Of a stretch of 64,000 nucleotides of DNA, positions 53,410-62,610 are shown piece after piece. The notes under the pieces were generated by a model. That model was not told where the DNA came from and searched no databases. It saw nothing but the letters and a program-made list of their open reading frames with translations. The stretch lies in assembly GCF_016865255.1 (NCBI RefSeq), contig NZ_CP033381.1:1488001-1552000 (forward strand), read 5' to 3'. Position numbers and translations under genes: made by a program. Position 1 is the stretch's first letter. Every line of letters starts with the position of its first letter. This DNA comes from Methylomonas sp. LW13. Lineage in GTDB: Bacteria > Pseudomonadota > Gammaproteobacteria > Methylococcales > Methylomonadaceae.

Positions 53410-55794
53410 ATGAGGACACCCGCATTCGCGCCCTTAAGTGCGCCATTCGCCGTGACAGCCCTGGCGCTGAGCATTGCCAGCTATACGGCCTACGCCGAGC
53501 CCATGCAACAGGAAGCACGGACTTATGCCATTACTGCCGGCGGTTTGACCGAAGCGCTGACGGCTTTCGCCGACCAGGCCAATCTAAAACTGGTATTCAA
53601 CGCCGAGTTGACCCGCGGTCTTAGCGCGCCGGCCTTACATGAAACAGTCACCGTCGAACAAGGGCTGAGCAAATTACTGAAGGACAGCGGGTTGGGTTAT
53701 CGCTTGGTGGGCAACGGTACGGCGATTATCGAAGCTAAGCCGGTGGTCAATAACAGCGAGCCACAGTCGGCGGCTACGATGCCGGCAGTAACGGTGCTGG
53801 GGAGGGCGGCTTATGACGCCAACGATCCGTATAACAAGGACTATGCGCTGCGCGATTCCGCGACGGCCACCAAAACCGATACGCCATTGATGGAAACGCC
53901 GGTGAATATTCAAATCGTGCCGAAAGCAGTATTGAACGATCAGCAAGCGATTACAATAGAAACCGCGTTAAAAAATGTCAGCGGCGTAACCCTGGGCGCG
54001 GGTTCCGGGGGCCTGTCCGAAGATCTCTATCTGCGCGGCTTTCGCAGTTCGGCGCTATTTCGCAACGGCTTCCGCTACGACTCCGAGTTCAGTTCTTGGG
54101 GCAAGCGGCAGATGGCCAATGTCGAACGGGTTGAGGTAGTAAAAGGCCCGGCCTCTATTCTTTACGGGCGGATGGAGCCGGGCGGCATGGTCAACGTGGT
54201 GACCAAGCAGCCGCTAAATACCCCTTATTACGCCTTACAGCAGCAGTTCGGTTCGTTCGATCTTTACCGCACCACAATGGATGCCACCGGTCCGCTGACG
54301 AACGACGATACCTTGTTGTACCGGATGAATGCGTCTTACGAAAACAGCGGCTCTTACCGCGAGTTGGTCGATAGCGAACGCATCTTTCTGGCGCCGGTGC
54401 TGAAGTGGAACATCAGCGCTCGAACGCAAATTACCTTCGAGATGGAATACAAACACGACAATTTGGTCAACGACACCATGGTTTGGCCTTACGTAGACGG
54501 CCGGTTTATCGATATGCCGCGCGGGCGCAATTTAATGGAAAAGACCCCAGAGAATCACGACGACATTTTGTTGGGCTTCAATTGGTCGCATCAATTTAAC
54601 GACAATTGGAGCATCAGCCATCGCTTCGCCACCGAGCGCCGGGATACGCCGAACAGCGTAGCGATGCTGGGAGATGGACTGACGGGTAGCCAGCTCAATC
54701 GAATCGTGGTTGCTAACCCGGCCGACATTAACACCTATTACACCACGCTGGACTTAACCGGCCACTTCAATACCTTTGGGCTAAAGCACACATTGCTGGT
54801 CGGCGGCGATTATTACAACAACCGTTCGACAGGCCAATATTATTACGGCGATCCCGCGACCGGCATCGACATCTATAATCCTATCCACACCGGCTATAGC
54901 TTTCCGACCGGATTTGACCGCTACGACACCGACACCGAGTTCTACGGCTTGTACGCCCAGGATCAGATTCAGTTGCCGCACGGGATTCACGTGATGGGCG
55001 GTTTGCGTTACCAGGTCGTAGATCAGGCCGATAAAGTGGCGCAATCCAAGCTTTCCGCGGACGCGGTGACACCGCGCGTCGGGGTATTGTGGCAAGCCCA
55101 AGATTGGTTGAGCCTTTACGGCAATTATGTCGAAAACTTTGGCGCCACCAATGGTTTGGGCCAGGGCGGCAAGCCGCTGCCGCCCGAGAGCGCGCAGCAA
55201 TGGGAATTGGGCGCCAAGAGCGAGTTTTTCGACGGCCGGCTCAGCGCCACGCTGGCCTATTTCGATTTGACCAAACAAAACGTAGCCACCACCGACCCCA
55301 ACAATCCCTTGTATTCCATCGCGGTCGGAGAGGTGCGTAGCCGCGGACCGGAGTTGGACATTAAAGGCGAAATCCTACCGGGCTGGAATATGATCGCCAC
55401 CTACGCCAATCTGGACACCCGCGTTACCAAAGACAACGACGGCCGAGAAGGTCGGCGGATGTTCGCGATCCCCAGAAACGTCGGCACGTTTTGGAATACT
55501 TACGACTTTCAACAGGAGTCATTGAAAGGGTTTAAAGTCGGCGGCGGCATCACAATGCGCGATGCCTCTACCAATGTGCCGAATACCTATAATGTGCCGG
55601 GGTTTATTACGGTTGATTTAATGACTGCCTACAATTTGAAAGTCAGCCAATCCAAAGTCACTTTCCAGCTGAATGTAAACAATCTGTTGGACAAAAATTA
55701 TCTGCAAGACGTGATTCCGGGTCTGGGGCCGAACTCGCGGGTTAATATCGGTACGCCAAGAACGCTGCTGGGATCGGTAAAGGTGGAGTTTTAA
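53410..55794 (+). CDS. TonB-dependent siderophore receptor with STN domain
   Basis: 794 residues from ATG 53410, preceded by AGGAG. Signal peptide (ALALSIASYTAYAEP), an N-terminal STN signalling domain (AGGLTEALTAFADQANLKLVFNAELTRG), a TonB-box-like/plug region (NVERVEVVKGPASILYGR and MEPGGMVNVVTKQ), and a 22-strand barrel ending in Phe (KVEF). The STN domain implies FecA-type signalling to the FecR/FecI pair encoded divergently. Ferric-siderophore class is typical; the exact ligand cannot be told. Confidence 0.92.
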   Translation: MRTPAFAPLSAPFAVTALALSIASYTAYAEPMQQEARTYAITAGGLTEALTAFADQANLKLVFNAELTRGLSAPALHETVTVEQGLSKLLKDSGLGYRLVGNGTAIIEAKPVVNNSEPQSAATMPAVTVLGRAAYDANDPYNKDYALRDSATATKTDTPLMETPVNIQIVPKAVLNDQQAITIETALKNVSGVTLGAGSGGLSEDLYLRGFRSSALFRNGFRYDSEFSSWGKRQMANVERVEVVKGPASILYGRMEPGGMVNVVTKQPLNTPYYALQQQFGSFDLYRTTMDATGPLTNDDTLLYRMNASYENSGSYRELVDSERIFLAPVLKWNISARTQITFEMEYKHDNLVNDTMVWPYVDGRFIDMPRGRNLMEKTPENHDDILLGFNWSHQFNDNWSISHRFATERRDTPNSVAMLGDGLTGSQLNRIVVANPADINTYYTTLDLTGHFNTFGLKHTLLVGGDYYNNRSTGQYYYGDPATGIDIYNPIHTGYSFPTGFDRYDTDTEFYGLYAQDQIQLPHGIHVMGGLRYQVVDQADKVAQSKLSADAVTPRVGVLWQAQDWLSLYGNYVENFGATNGLGQGGKPLPPESAQQWELGAKSEFFDGRLSATLAYFDLTKQNVATTDPNNPLYSIAVGEVRSRGPELDIKGEILPGWNMIATYANLDTRVTKDNDGREGRRMFAIPRNVGTFWNTYDFQQESLKGFKVGGGITMRDASTNVPNTYNVPGFITVDLMTAYNLKVSQSKVTFQLNVNNLLDKNYLQDVIPGLGPNSRVNIGTPRTLLGSVKVEF

Positions 55795-55840
55795 GCCAGG
55801 AGGCCGCATATCTTTGGGCTCGTTCCTGTGCGTTACAGCT

Positions 55841-55924
55841 CGTCCGATTAGCGCAGCGTAATCGGACGCATGCAATCCTGAAACTTGTGCCCAAATACGT
55901 GCGATTACGCTTCGCTAATCGCAC
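55841..55924. repeat. Two related palindromes after the TonB receptor
   Basis: CGTCCGATTA (55841-55850) pairs perfectly with TAATCGGACG (55859-55868) around GCGCAGCG, and GTGCGATTA (55899-55907) pairs with TAATCGCAC (55916-55924) around CGCTTCGC. Both share the CGATTA-GCG core and are probably copies of one repeat family. They lie in the 431-bp gap 55795-56225 and may act as terminators or REP-like elements. Confidence 0.6.
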
Positions 55925-56047
55925 CTACGCGGTTTTCTTTGGACGTGGCTCTTTCCGACTCGCTGCACGGAACCTCAAAAACAAAAGAACGTTCCGATCC
56001 TGCCGGCAACGACCTACAAAACCGCCCGCACCAATAGCCAATATGCC

Positions 56048-56165
56048 GGGCGGGCACGGTTTTTGTCATTACCTGGCATAAGCCTATACCGATAATCGGT
56101 TTGCAGAGAACCGTTGCTCACCCTGCGTTTTGTTTTCTCTTGATTTTGGTAGTGGTTTTCTCCCG
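56048..56165. repeat. Dispersed repeat, copy B
   Basis: Aligns with copy A (49944-50060) over about 115 nt: GCGGGCACGGTTTTTGT, then TATACCGATAAT, GTTGCTCACCCTGCG, TTGATTTTGGTAGTGGTTTTCTCCC. It lacks the perfect hairpin of copy A. It lies in the receptor-to-PEP-CTERM-protein gap. Together the copies bracket the tonB-fecR-fecI-receptor block. Confidence 0.5.
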
Positions 56166-56225
56166 TTATTCCGCGCCGAGCATCGCAGCTCTTGTGCCCC
56201 GTGGGTATTTGGCGAGAATAGTCCG

Positions 56226-57041
56226 TCAGGGGCGATGCAGATATGCCGCGCGCTTCCGAATCCCCCCAAAACCTACCACCAAGCCACTCCCAAACAGCAA
56301 CAAAGAGGGCGGTAACGGCACAGCCGTGATGTTGAAGCCGACGCTGGCATTGATCGCCAGCGGCCCTTGATTCAAAAAGATCAAACCTTGGTTGAGATCA
56401 TGCAAATCGCTGGTGATCGCGATATTCAAGTCACCTGACGCGACGGCCTGAAAATGCAAAACCGCCAGAGAAATGAACGAGCCCACGTCATTTGCACTCA
56501 AGCCCGGAAAGGCCAGGCCGGCAGCGGCTAAATTCACGCCATCCTGTGTTGAAACGTCGGTGAACAACGGGTTAATGCTGCTACCCAAAAACTGCGCAGC
56601 GCCCGTGCCGCCTAATAGCGTGTTGAAACCAAAGCCCAACACCAGTTCGTCCGGGCTGGCGTTAGCCAAAGGCGCGAAAGCCAGCACTTCAACATCAAAA
56701 TGATCGCCAATATGGGTAAAGCCTGAGGTCTGCTGTAGCGCCAAAAATGTGGGTTCAGTAGGAGAGACAAGGGTTAACGGTGAAATTGATCCCGAATTGG
56801 TTGGCGTTGGTCCCGCTGGGCTTGCAATACTACCTCGAGGCACAATTTGAATGTCACCCCCTGTAATAAGTGGTGGTTGTTTAGCTTGCAGATTTCCTGG
56901 GGTTTGACCCGTTTGGAGTTCTATATTGCCGCCCGGATTAATTTGAATATCGCCGGATGTGCTGAGCGTACTCGCTTGGTTGACACCAGACCAAAATGCC
57001 AACGCAAGTATCAGGCAATGACGCCATATCATATTTTTCAT
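56226..57041 (-). CDS. Secreted cohesin-like protein with VPLP sorting tail
   Basis: 271 residues. Signal peptide (LILALAFWSGVNQAS), a variable linker with GDIQI and GGNIELQTG repeats, a cohesin-like body (HFDVEVLAFAPLANASPDELVLGFGFN, VLHFQAVASGDLNIAI) and a C-terminal AVPLPPSLLLFGSGLV with GIRKRAAYLHRP. The tail follows the PEP-CTERM plan with VPLP in place of VPEP. Ligand and function are unknown. No Pho-like repeats are seen before it. Confidence 0.65.
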   Translation of the reverse strand: MKNMIWRHCLILALAFWSGVNQASTLSTSGDIQINPGGNIELQTGQTPGNLQAKQPPLITGGDIQIVPRGSIASPAGPTPTNSGSISPLTLVSPTEPTFLALQQTSGFTHIGDHFDVEVLAFAPLANASPDELVLGFGFNTLLGGTGAAQFLGSSINPLFTDVSTQDGVNLAAAGLAFPGLSANDVGSFISLAVLHFQAVASGDLNIAITSDLHDLNQGLIFLNQGPLAINASVGFNITAVPLPPSLLLFGSGLVVGFGGIRKRAAYLHRP

Positions 57042-57088
57042 AAAACCTTCTTTAACAAATAAAAATTAATCGGCGATGTTCGCGGCCG

Positions 57089-59614
57089 TTACGGCTTGCT
57101 GTTCGCCGTGTAGTTATTGAAATAGCCGTACCAAGTCCGGTAGTCAGCCATGCTGACACAGCCGGTCGCGTCATAATCCGCTTCCCGGTTAAAACCTATT
57201 TTGCCGCTGCATTTACCAACTTGAGCCTTGATCAAATTGGCGTCGCTACCATCGACATCGCCGTCGTTATCCAGGTCGCCCGGCACGAACAATTTGATTA
57301 ACAGTGGGTCGTGGTCGGATGAGCGATAAGCATCGGCCGCGTAGAAGCTGCTGATTTGATTGGCTGTTTTGAACTCGGTGTTGTAATCCAGAGAGCGTGG
57401 TTCGTCGGCGTTGATATGCCATTCGCCGGCACTTTTAACTTGCGGCGCGAGTGCGGCATTCGCTAGGCCATGATCCAGATAACCGGCCGCGCCATCGAAT
57501 ACGTAACTGTAAGCGGCCTGATTGCCGACGAAAGTTTCCAGCAGGTTCTGGTAACCGGCGTTTTTCAAGGCTGTGATCGGGTCTTCCTGGGCATAGCTGT
57601 TCAGGTCACCGATGATCAGGGCATTGTTGGCGCCGTTGTGGGTAGGATCGCCAGCCAACCAGGTGGCCAGGGCTTGCGCAGCATTGGTGCGGGTTTGGTT
57701 GCAATTGCCTTGGCCGTCGCCGGTGTCGGGATCATTGACATCGTCGCAAGCCGAACCTTTGGATTTAAGATGGTTGACTGCCACGGTCAGCAACTTGTTG
57801 GAAGCCTTATCCAAGAAAGTTTGGGCCAGGGCAGGGCGGTTTTTGGTGTCGATAAATAAGGGGTTTACCGAAGAATCCAATATTGCCACCGCGCCAACCG
57901 GCGTGATTTTAGCCGGTTTGTAGATGATGCCAACCGCGATCTCATCGGTGCCGACTTTGCTCAAGCCCGGATTGATATAGGCATACGTGCCGGCGCCGGC
58001 CAGTTGATTCAAACCATTCACCAGATCGGCGATGGCGCTGCTGCTGCCGTAGCCGTCGTTTTCGATTTCCATCAAACCTACCACATCGGCATTTAAGGCA
58101 TGGATGGCCGGAATGATTTTGTCGCGCTGGCGGTTGAATTCGACCAGGGTATTAGCGCCGCGAGCGGTTGGGAAACCGCCGCCGACACCGTTACCGTTGA
58201 AGTAATTCAACACGTTGAAGCTGGCGACTTTTAACGAGCCCAAGGCGGACAGGGCCGGAACCGGGCCGCGGGAATTGTCGGCGACAAAGGTTAGCGGCTG
58301 AGTCGGTTGCAGGCGGTACACGCCAAAATCGTAAGCCAACACGCCGGTAGCGCCCACCACCGCATCGCCACTACGTAAAGGCGTGGCGGCGCTGAGACCG
58401 GTCGGTTGCGGATAAATTACCGGGTCTGGGTTTTGGATGTTTGAGCCATCGTCTACGGTGAGCTGATTCAAGCTATTTTGCGCGGCAGCATCGATAGCGG
58501 CTTGGCCGGGCATGGCGACCTGGGTAGGCGTCATCAAGCGGCCGCCGGACGAGAGTAAAAATTCACCGAAGCGGCCTAGATTGAAGTTTTCGCTGACCGT
58601 CAGGGTTTGCGGCAGACGGATCAACATGCCTTCCCAGCGTTCAGCGTTATTGTCGGCGTTGTCGAAGGGTAAATTTACTTCAACCGCTGTCGGTAAGGCG
58701 TTACCGGTGGCGCAAATGTCCACTGAGCTGACGCTTTCCAGGCGGGTCATATTGAAGGTTTCGGTGACGGTGCCGACGATGTGGATTTTATCGCCGACAT
58801 TGACCGGCAAGCTGGAGGCGACGAACAAGCCTTCGGACGTAGCCGGATTGGCGTCGGCACCATCGATTTGCTGCACGAAAAAGCCGTTCAAATTACCGCT
58901 GCCTTGGAAGTCGGCGCTGACCACGGCTTCAACATGTTGCACGCTGCCGCTCAACGGACTGACGCCGCTGCTGCCTTGGATGGCGCTGATTAGGGTTGCC
59001 GCTTGGCCGCATTGGGATACCGGGGGAGGCGGGGTGACGCCGCCGAAGTTTTGGCTGTTGTTGACCGCGCCAAATGAATTTGTGGCTGGGGCGTTCCAGG
59101 TAAAGTTTTCGTAGCTGTTGCCGGTGCCTTTCAGTTGTAAGGATTGGCCGACGGGAGTTGAGTTAGTTTCCGCTACGCCAATATCCAAGCTGGTCATGCC
59201 GTTGGCCGGGCCGCCTACCGCTGTAAAAGGTGAGGGCTCGTAACTTAAAAACTGCACCACCGTGCTGCCGTTGACCAAGGCAATGCCGTCTGGCCCACCG
59301 TTTTGTATGCCGTCTGCCGGATAGCTGAAGCTCAGCGTGCCGAAGCCGGTGCCGGTTTGATCGGCTATTACGCCGCTTAAGGCTTTGCTGTTATAGCTGG
59401 CGCCACCGTTGCCGTTATAAAGCACCAACGACCAGCCGCTGAGGTTGGTGCCGGCCGGGCCGGCGATTTCGATGGCCTCGCCGCTATCGGTGCCGGCATT
59501 GTCGTAGTGAATTTCGTTGATAAATACCGGCGTGGCTGCCTGGGCGTTGCCGAAGCAGCTGAGGGCGCTCACTGCGGCCAGCAGCGGGTAGCTGCGGATG
59601 TGCTTTGCGATCAT
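57089..59614 (-). CDS. ExeM/NucH-like extracellular nuclease with dockerin-like end
   Basis: 841 residues from ATG 59614, giving a signal peptide (LLAAVSALSCFGNAQA); the frame to 59740 has 42 extra non-secretory residues. A lamin-tail domain (FINEIHYDNAGTDSGEAIEIAGPAG) comes first, then an OB-like region, then an endonuclease/exonuclease/phosphatase core with LKVASFNVLNYF, MEIENDGYG, VNHLKSKGSACDD, IIGDLNSYAQEDP and SSDHDPLLI. The end, DLDNDGDVDGSDANL plus a second copy, is dockerin-like and may bind calcium. This type degrades extracellular DNA. Confidence 0.85.
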   Translation of the reverse strand: MIAKHIRSYPLLAAVSALSCFGNAQAATPVFINEIHYDNAGTDSGEAIEIAGPAGTNLSGWSLVLYNGNGGASYNSKALSGVIADQTGTGFGTLSFSYPADGIQNGGPDGIALVNGSTVVQFLSYEPSPFTAVGGPANGMTSLDIGVAETNSTPVGQSLQLKGTGNSYENFTWNAPATNSFGAVNNSQNFGGVTPPPPVSQCGQAATLISAIQGSSGVSPLSGSVQHVEAVVSADFQGSGNLNGFFVQQIDGADANPATSEGLFVASSLPVNVGDKIHIVGTVTETFNMTRLESVSSVDICATGNALPTAVEVNLPFDNADNNAERWEGMLIRLPQTLTVSENFNLGRFGEFLLSSGGRLMTPTQVAMPGQAAIDAAAQNSLNQLTVDDGSNIQNPDPVIYPQPTGLSAATPLRSGDAVVGATGVLAYDFGVYRLQPTQPLTFVADNSRGPVPALSALGSLKVASFNVLNYFNGNGVGGGFPTARGANTLVEFNRQRDKIIPAIHALNADVVGLMEIENDGYGSSSAIADLVNGLNQLAGAGTYAYINPGLSKVGTDEIAVGIIYKPAKITPVGAVAILDSSVNPLFIDTKNRPALAQTFLDKASNKLLTVAVNHLKSKGSACDDVNDPDTGDGQGNCNQTRTNAAQALATWLAGDPTHNGANNALIIGDLNSYAQEDPITALKNAGYQNLLETFVGNQAAYSYVFDGAAGYLDHGLANAALAPQVKSAGEWHINADEPRSLDYNTEFKTANQISSFYAADAYRSSDHDPLLIKLFVPGDLDNDGDVDGSDANLIKAQVGKCSGKIGFNREADYDATGCVSMADYRTWYGYFNNYTANSKP

Positions 59615-59798
59615 GGTCGGATGGTCTCTGTGCTTAAAAATCAGTAAGCAGGCTTGGATGAGCCTGAGCTGACTCGCAGAGAGACGCACTCGCCGGCCTA
59701 AGGGGATAGGCGACGAGCGCGTCATTGGGTGACTTCCCAAAATTCTGCAAGCCCGCTCACATTTTCCGGGATTACGCTTGGAGGAGGGTTAAGAAACC

Positions 59799-59827
59799 GT
59801 GACGGTTTGGCGAAGTTTTTGTGACAT
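59799..59827 (-). promoter_or_regulatory. PhoB-box-like repeats upstream of ExeM-like gene
   Basis: On the minus strand ATGTCAC (plus 59821-59827), ACTTCGC (59810-59816) and CCGTCAC (59799-59805) start 11 nt apart. The outer two match CTGTCAT/C at 6 of 7 positions; the middle one is poor. They lie 185 bp upstream of the chosen start. A 42-codon longer N-terminal frame would reduce that distance to 59 bp. Confidence 0.5.
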
Positions 59828-59869
59828 GTAATACAAAGCTAAGTAGGCCGGTTCCGGCAAGCTTTGGAG

Positions 59870-60664
59870 TTAGCCAGGATGCGGCAATTCTCCATCGTGC
59901 TGCTGCGTCAATTGCGGCGCTTCCTGGGCCAGCCAGCGGATTAACTCCAGTCTGCCGTCTTGATGTTCGACAATGGCCGTGCAACTCTCCACGAAATCGC
60001 CGGTATTGACGTATAAGAAGCCTTCTATTTCCTTGATTTCGGCATGATGAATGTGCCCGCAAATCACGCCGTCCAGGCCTTCGTTTTTCAGGGTGCGGAC
60101 AATGCTTTCTTCGTAATCGGAAATAAATTGCACCACATTCTTGACTTTGAATTTCACAAACGCCGCCAAGGAGAAATGCGATTGCCTGCCGAATAGGCGT
60201 CTGAACAAGCGCAGGAAGCGGTTGATTTCGATCAGCCAGTCGTAACCCAGGCTGCCGATTTTTGCCAGCCATTGGTGGTGTTTGGCGATGGTATCGTATT
60301 CGTCGCCGTGGACGATCAGGAAGCGTTTGCCGTTTACCGTGGTGTGAATATCCGAGTTTTTGACGACGATGTCGCCGAACACGTAATCGTCGTAATCGCG
60401 GACGTTTTCGTCGTGGTTGCCGGGGACGTAGATAATTTGCGTGCCGTGTCTGGCTTTACGCAGGATTTTTTGAATGATGGTGTTGTGATCACGCGGCCAG
60501 TACATTTTTTTGGACAAGGCCCAAAAGTCAATGATGTCGCCGACCAGATAGAGTTTTTCGCTGTCGTTATGTTTTAAAAAATCCAGCAGGGCATCGGCCT
60601 GGCATTGGGTCGAGCCAATGTGTAGGTCGGAAATCCAGATGGTGCGATAGAAAGAGGTATTCAT
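59870..60664 (-). CDS. UDP-2,3-diacylglucosamine diphosphatase-like metallophosphoesterase
   Basis: 264 residues from ATG 60664. The five metallophosphoesterase motifs are present: SDLHIGS, GDIIDFW, GNHDE, HGDEYD and GHIHHAEI. A helical cap (LIEINRFLRLFRRLFGR, HFSLAAFVKFKVKNVV) resembles LpxH-type lipid A enzymes of the LpxH2 sort. Activity on UDP-2,3-diacylglucosamine is from family knowledge; other substrates are possible. It is adjacent and convergent-free with respect to the ExeM-like gene (same strand, 255 bp upstream). Confidence 0.75.
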   Translation of the reverse strand: MNTSFYRTIWISDLHIGSTQCQADALLDFLKHNDSEKLYLVGDIIDFWALSKKMYWPRDHNTIIQKILRKARHGTQIIYVPGNHDENVRDYDDYVFGDIVVKNSDIHTTVNGKRFLIVHGDEYDTIAKHHQWLAKIGSLGYDWLIEINRFLRLFRRLFGRQSHFSLAAFVKFKVKNVVQFISDYEESIVRTLKNEGLDGVICGHIHHAEIKEIEGFLYVNTGDFVESCTAIVEHQDGRLELIRWLAQEAPQLTQQHDGELPHPG

Positions 60665-60875
60665 AAGCAAACGCCAAATATTGGTATCGGACGAGGGCTA
60701 TTTTTGTCTGCATTTATGACAGCAGCATGACAGAGCAGGCTTGTCGCTTCTTTGCCGAGTAATGCGGGCAACGGATTATTTTTGGCGTTTTGTGCAGACT
60801 TTAGATCGTCGGCTCTATAAATATGTTGTTTAAAAACAATGGCTAACGCGCCGGGTTTTGCGTGTCTATCGGGTT

Positions 60876-60904
60876 GTGTCACATTCTTGTAATCTGCTTG
60901 TTCT
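60876..60904 (+). promoter_or_regulatory. PhoB-box-like repeats upstream of phoU
   Basis: GTGTCAC (60876), TTGTAAT (60887) and TTGTTCT (60898) start 11 nt apart with ATTC and CTGC between. Matches to CTGTCAT/C are 6, 5 and about 4 of 7. The run ends 50 bp before the phoU start. Position and spacing are those of a PhoB-activated promoter. Confidence 0.6.
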
Positions 60905-60954
60905 AAGGTTCGCTTATTACCGAGACCCTGGCCAAACAAGCAAGAGAACTGCCG

Positions 60955-61683
60955 ATGACGAAGCAAACAGACACTCCCAATAATGTGCATACCTTGCATG
61001 CGTATGACACCGATTTAGGGCATATGCACAGTTTGATGCTGGATATGACGGACCTTTTGGTTTACCAATTGGAACAGGCGATGCAGGCACTGGACTACGG
61101 CGATGCCGAACTGGCGCAAAAAGTCGTATCACGGCATAAGAAGGTCAAGCGCTTCGAAAGCAAGATTGACGGCGAGGTATTGAACATCATTGCCCGGCAT
61201 AGTCCGGTGGCAAACGATCTGCGCTATGTGTTATCGACGTCGAAAATCGCCGTAGAGCTGGAAAAAATCGGTGTTGAGATTGTCGAGTTCGCCAAACTGA
61301 TTACGGTGTTGTTCGACCCGAACACCAGCGACCCCAATCAAAAGCTGTTGGCTGACATCGTGAAAATCGGCGGTTTAATCAAGCTGATTTTGGACAAGTT
61401 GATGGTGGTTTTCGAAAGCCGGGATACCAAGCAGGCATACGCCTTGTTGGAATGCGATAGGGATTGCGAGTCGGAATTGCAGGAGGGTATCAAGCACCAA
61501 TTGACTTTGGTATTGCACGACGCCCGAATGATTCGCAGAGCCTTGGATGTGATGCAAATGATGAAAGCCATGGAGCGTTGCGGCGAGCATTGCCGGAACA
61601 TTGCCGAGCACGCCATTTTTATGTTGGACGGTATCGATGTGCGGCATGGTGGGCTGGCGACTCAGGCGAGTCTTGCTGGTTAA
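60955..61683 (+). CDS. phoU: Phosphate signalling protein PhoU
   Basis: 242 residues, two three-helix-bundle PhoU repeats: MHSLMLDMTDLLVYQLEQAMQALDYGD and VKRFESKIDGEVLNIIARHSPVANDLRYVLSTSKIAVELEKIGV; then a second unit ending DVMQMMKAMERCGEHCRNIAEHAIFML. PhoU couples PstSCAB transport to PhoR, repressing the Pho regulon when phosphate is ample. No pst or phoBR genes are adjacent. A bidirectional terminator follows. Confidence 0.93.
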   Translation: MTKQTDTPNNVHTLHAYDTDLGHMHSLMLDMTDLLVYQLEQAMQALDYGDAELAQKVVSRHKKVKRFESKIDGEVLNIIARHSPVANDLRYVLSTSKIAVELEKIGVEIVEFAKLITVLFDPNTSDPNQKLLADIVKIGGLIKLILDKLMVVFESRDTKQAYALLECDRDCESELQEGIKHQLTLVLHDARMIRRALDVMQMMKAMERCGEHCRNIAEHAIFMLDGIDVRHGGLATQASLAG

Positions 61684-61730
61684 GCATTTGCGCGCGGCTG
61701 CCTCTTCGGTATTTGCCGTCAGTTAAAAAC

Positions 61731-61756
61731 AAAAAAGCCGGCATTGCCGGCTTTTT
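61731..61756. terminator. Bidirectional terminator between phoU and ParA-like gene
   Basis: AAAAAAGCCGGC at 61731-61742, an ATT centre and GCCGGCTTTTT to 61756 make a hairpin with an A run on one side and T run on the other. It can stop both the plus-strand phoU and the convergent minus-strand ParA-like gene. Confidence 0.85.
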
Positions 61757-61778
61757 AATGTGGGTAAATGCCAAACCG

Positions 61779-62552
61779 TTATTTGTGGATTTCCAAATGC
61801 AAGGCCCGGTATTCTTCGGTCAATTTGTGGGTTGGCGCGTAGTGGATCAAAGGCTGGGCGTCGCTATGCGATTCGCGGACTTTCACCGAGGTGGAGATTT
61901 TGGTCTCCAGGACCGGCAAACCCTCGGCGATCAGGTCTTCCACCAACTGCCGCGGCAGGTTGGCCTGCTTTTGATATTGGTTGACGATGACGCCTTCCAC
62001 TTCCAGTCTGTCGTTATGATCGGCTTTGACTTCGGCGATGGCGCGCATCAATGTGTACAGGGCTTCACGAGCGAAGGTGTCGCAGTCGAACGGAATCAGG
62101 CATTTTTCGGCGGCGATTAACGCTGATAGGCTATAAAAATTTAAAATCGGCGGGGTGTCGATATAGATTTGCTCGAAGCCTTCCAGTTTTTCCAACGCTT
62201 CTTTTAATTTGTAGATTTTATGCCGCGATTCCAACCGGCTTTGCAAACCTTCCAAATCGCTATGAGATGGCAATACGAAAAGGTTGGGGAAGGGGGTTTC
62301 ATGAATCAGACCGTCCAAGCCTTCCTTCCCGCCGCCGAATAAGCCCAATCCCAGGCTGTCTTTGAAAAAATGGGCGATGGTCTTGTCGGAATCGGCGACT
62401 TTATTGCCCAGCAAATACTGGGTGGAATTGCCTTGCACATCGAGATCGATCACCAGGGTTTTTTTACCCTCTACGGCGCTGATGGCTGCTAGGTTACAGG
62501 TAATGGTAGATTTACCCACGCCGCCTTTCTGATTGAAGATCACCCTGCGCAT
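61779..62552 (-). CDS. ParA-family ATPase
   Basis: 257 residues. The deviant Walker A KGGVGKST is near residues 9-16; a DTPPILNFYS motif (Walker B-like) and a conserved LIPFDCDTFA follow. The N-terminal MRRVIFNQKGGVGKS is typical of chromosomal ParA/Soj-like proteins that move cargo on the nucleoid. No parB or parS is adjacent, so the cargo is not known. Divergent pair with leuS is separated by the DUF1451 gene. Confidence 0.85.
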   Translation of the reverse strand: MRRVIFNQKGGVGKSTITCNLAAISAVEGKKTLVIDLDVQGNSTQYLLGNKVADSDKTIAHFFKDSLGLGLFGGGKEGLDGLIHETPFPNLFVLPSHSDLEGLQSRLESRHKIYKLKEALEKLEGFEQIYIDTPPILNFYSLSALIAAEKCLIPFDCDTFAREALYTLMRAIAEVKADHNDRLEVEGVIVNQYQKQANLPRQLVEDLIAEGLPVLETKISTSVKVRESHSDAQPLIHYAPTHKLTEEYRALHLEIHK

Positions 62553-62610
62553 AATCGCCCTCGATTGCTAAAAAATAAAAGCCCGCATTATAAGGTTAAA
62601 GCCTGCAATA

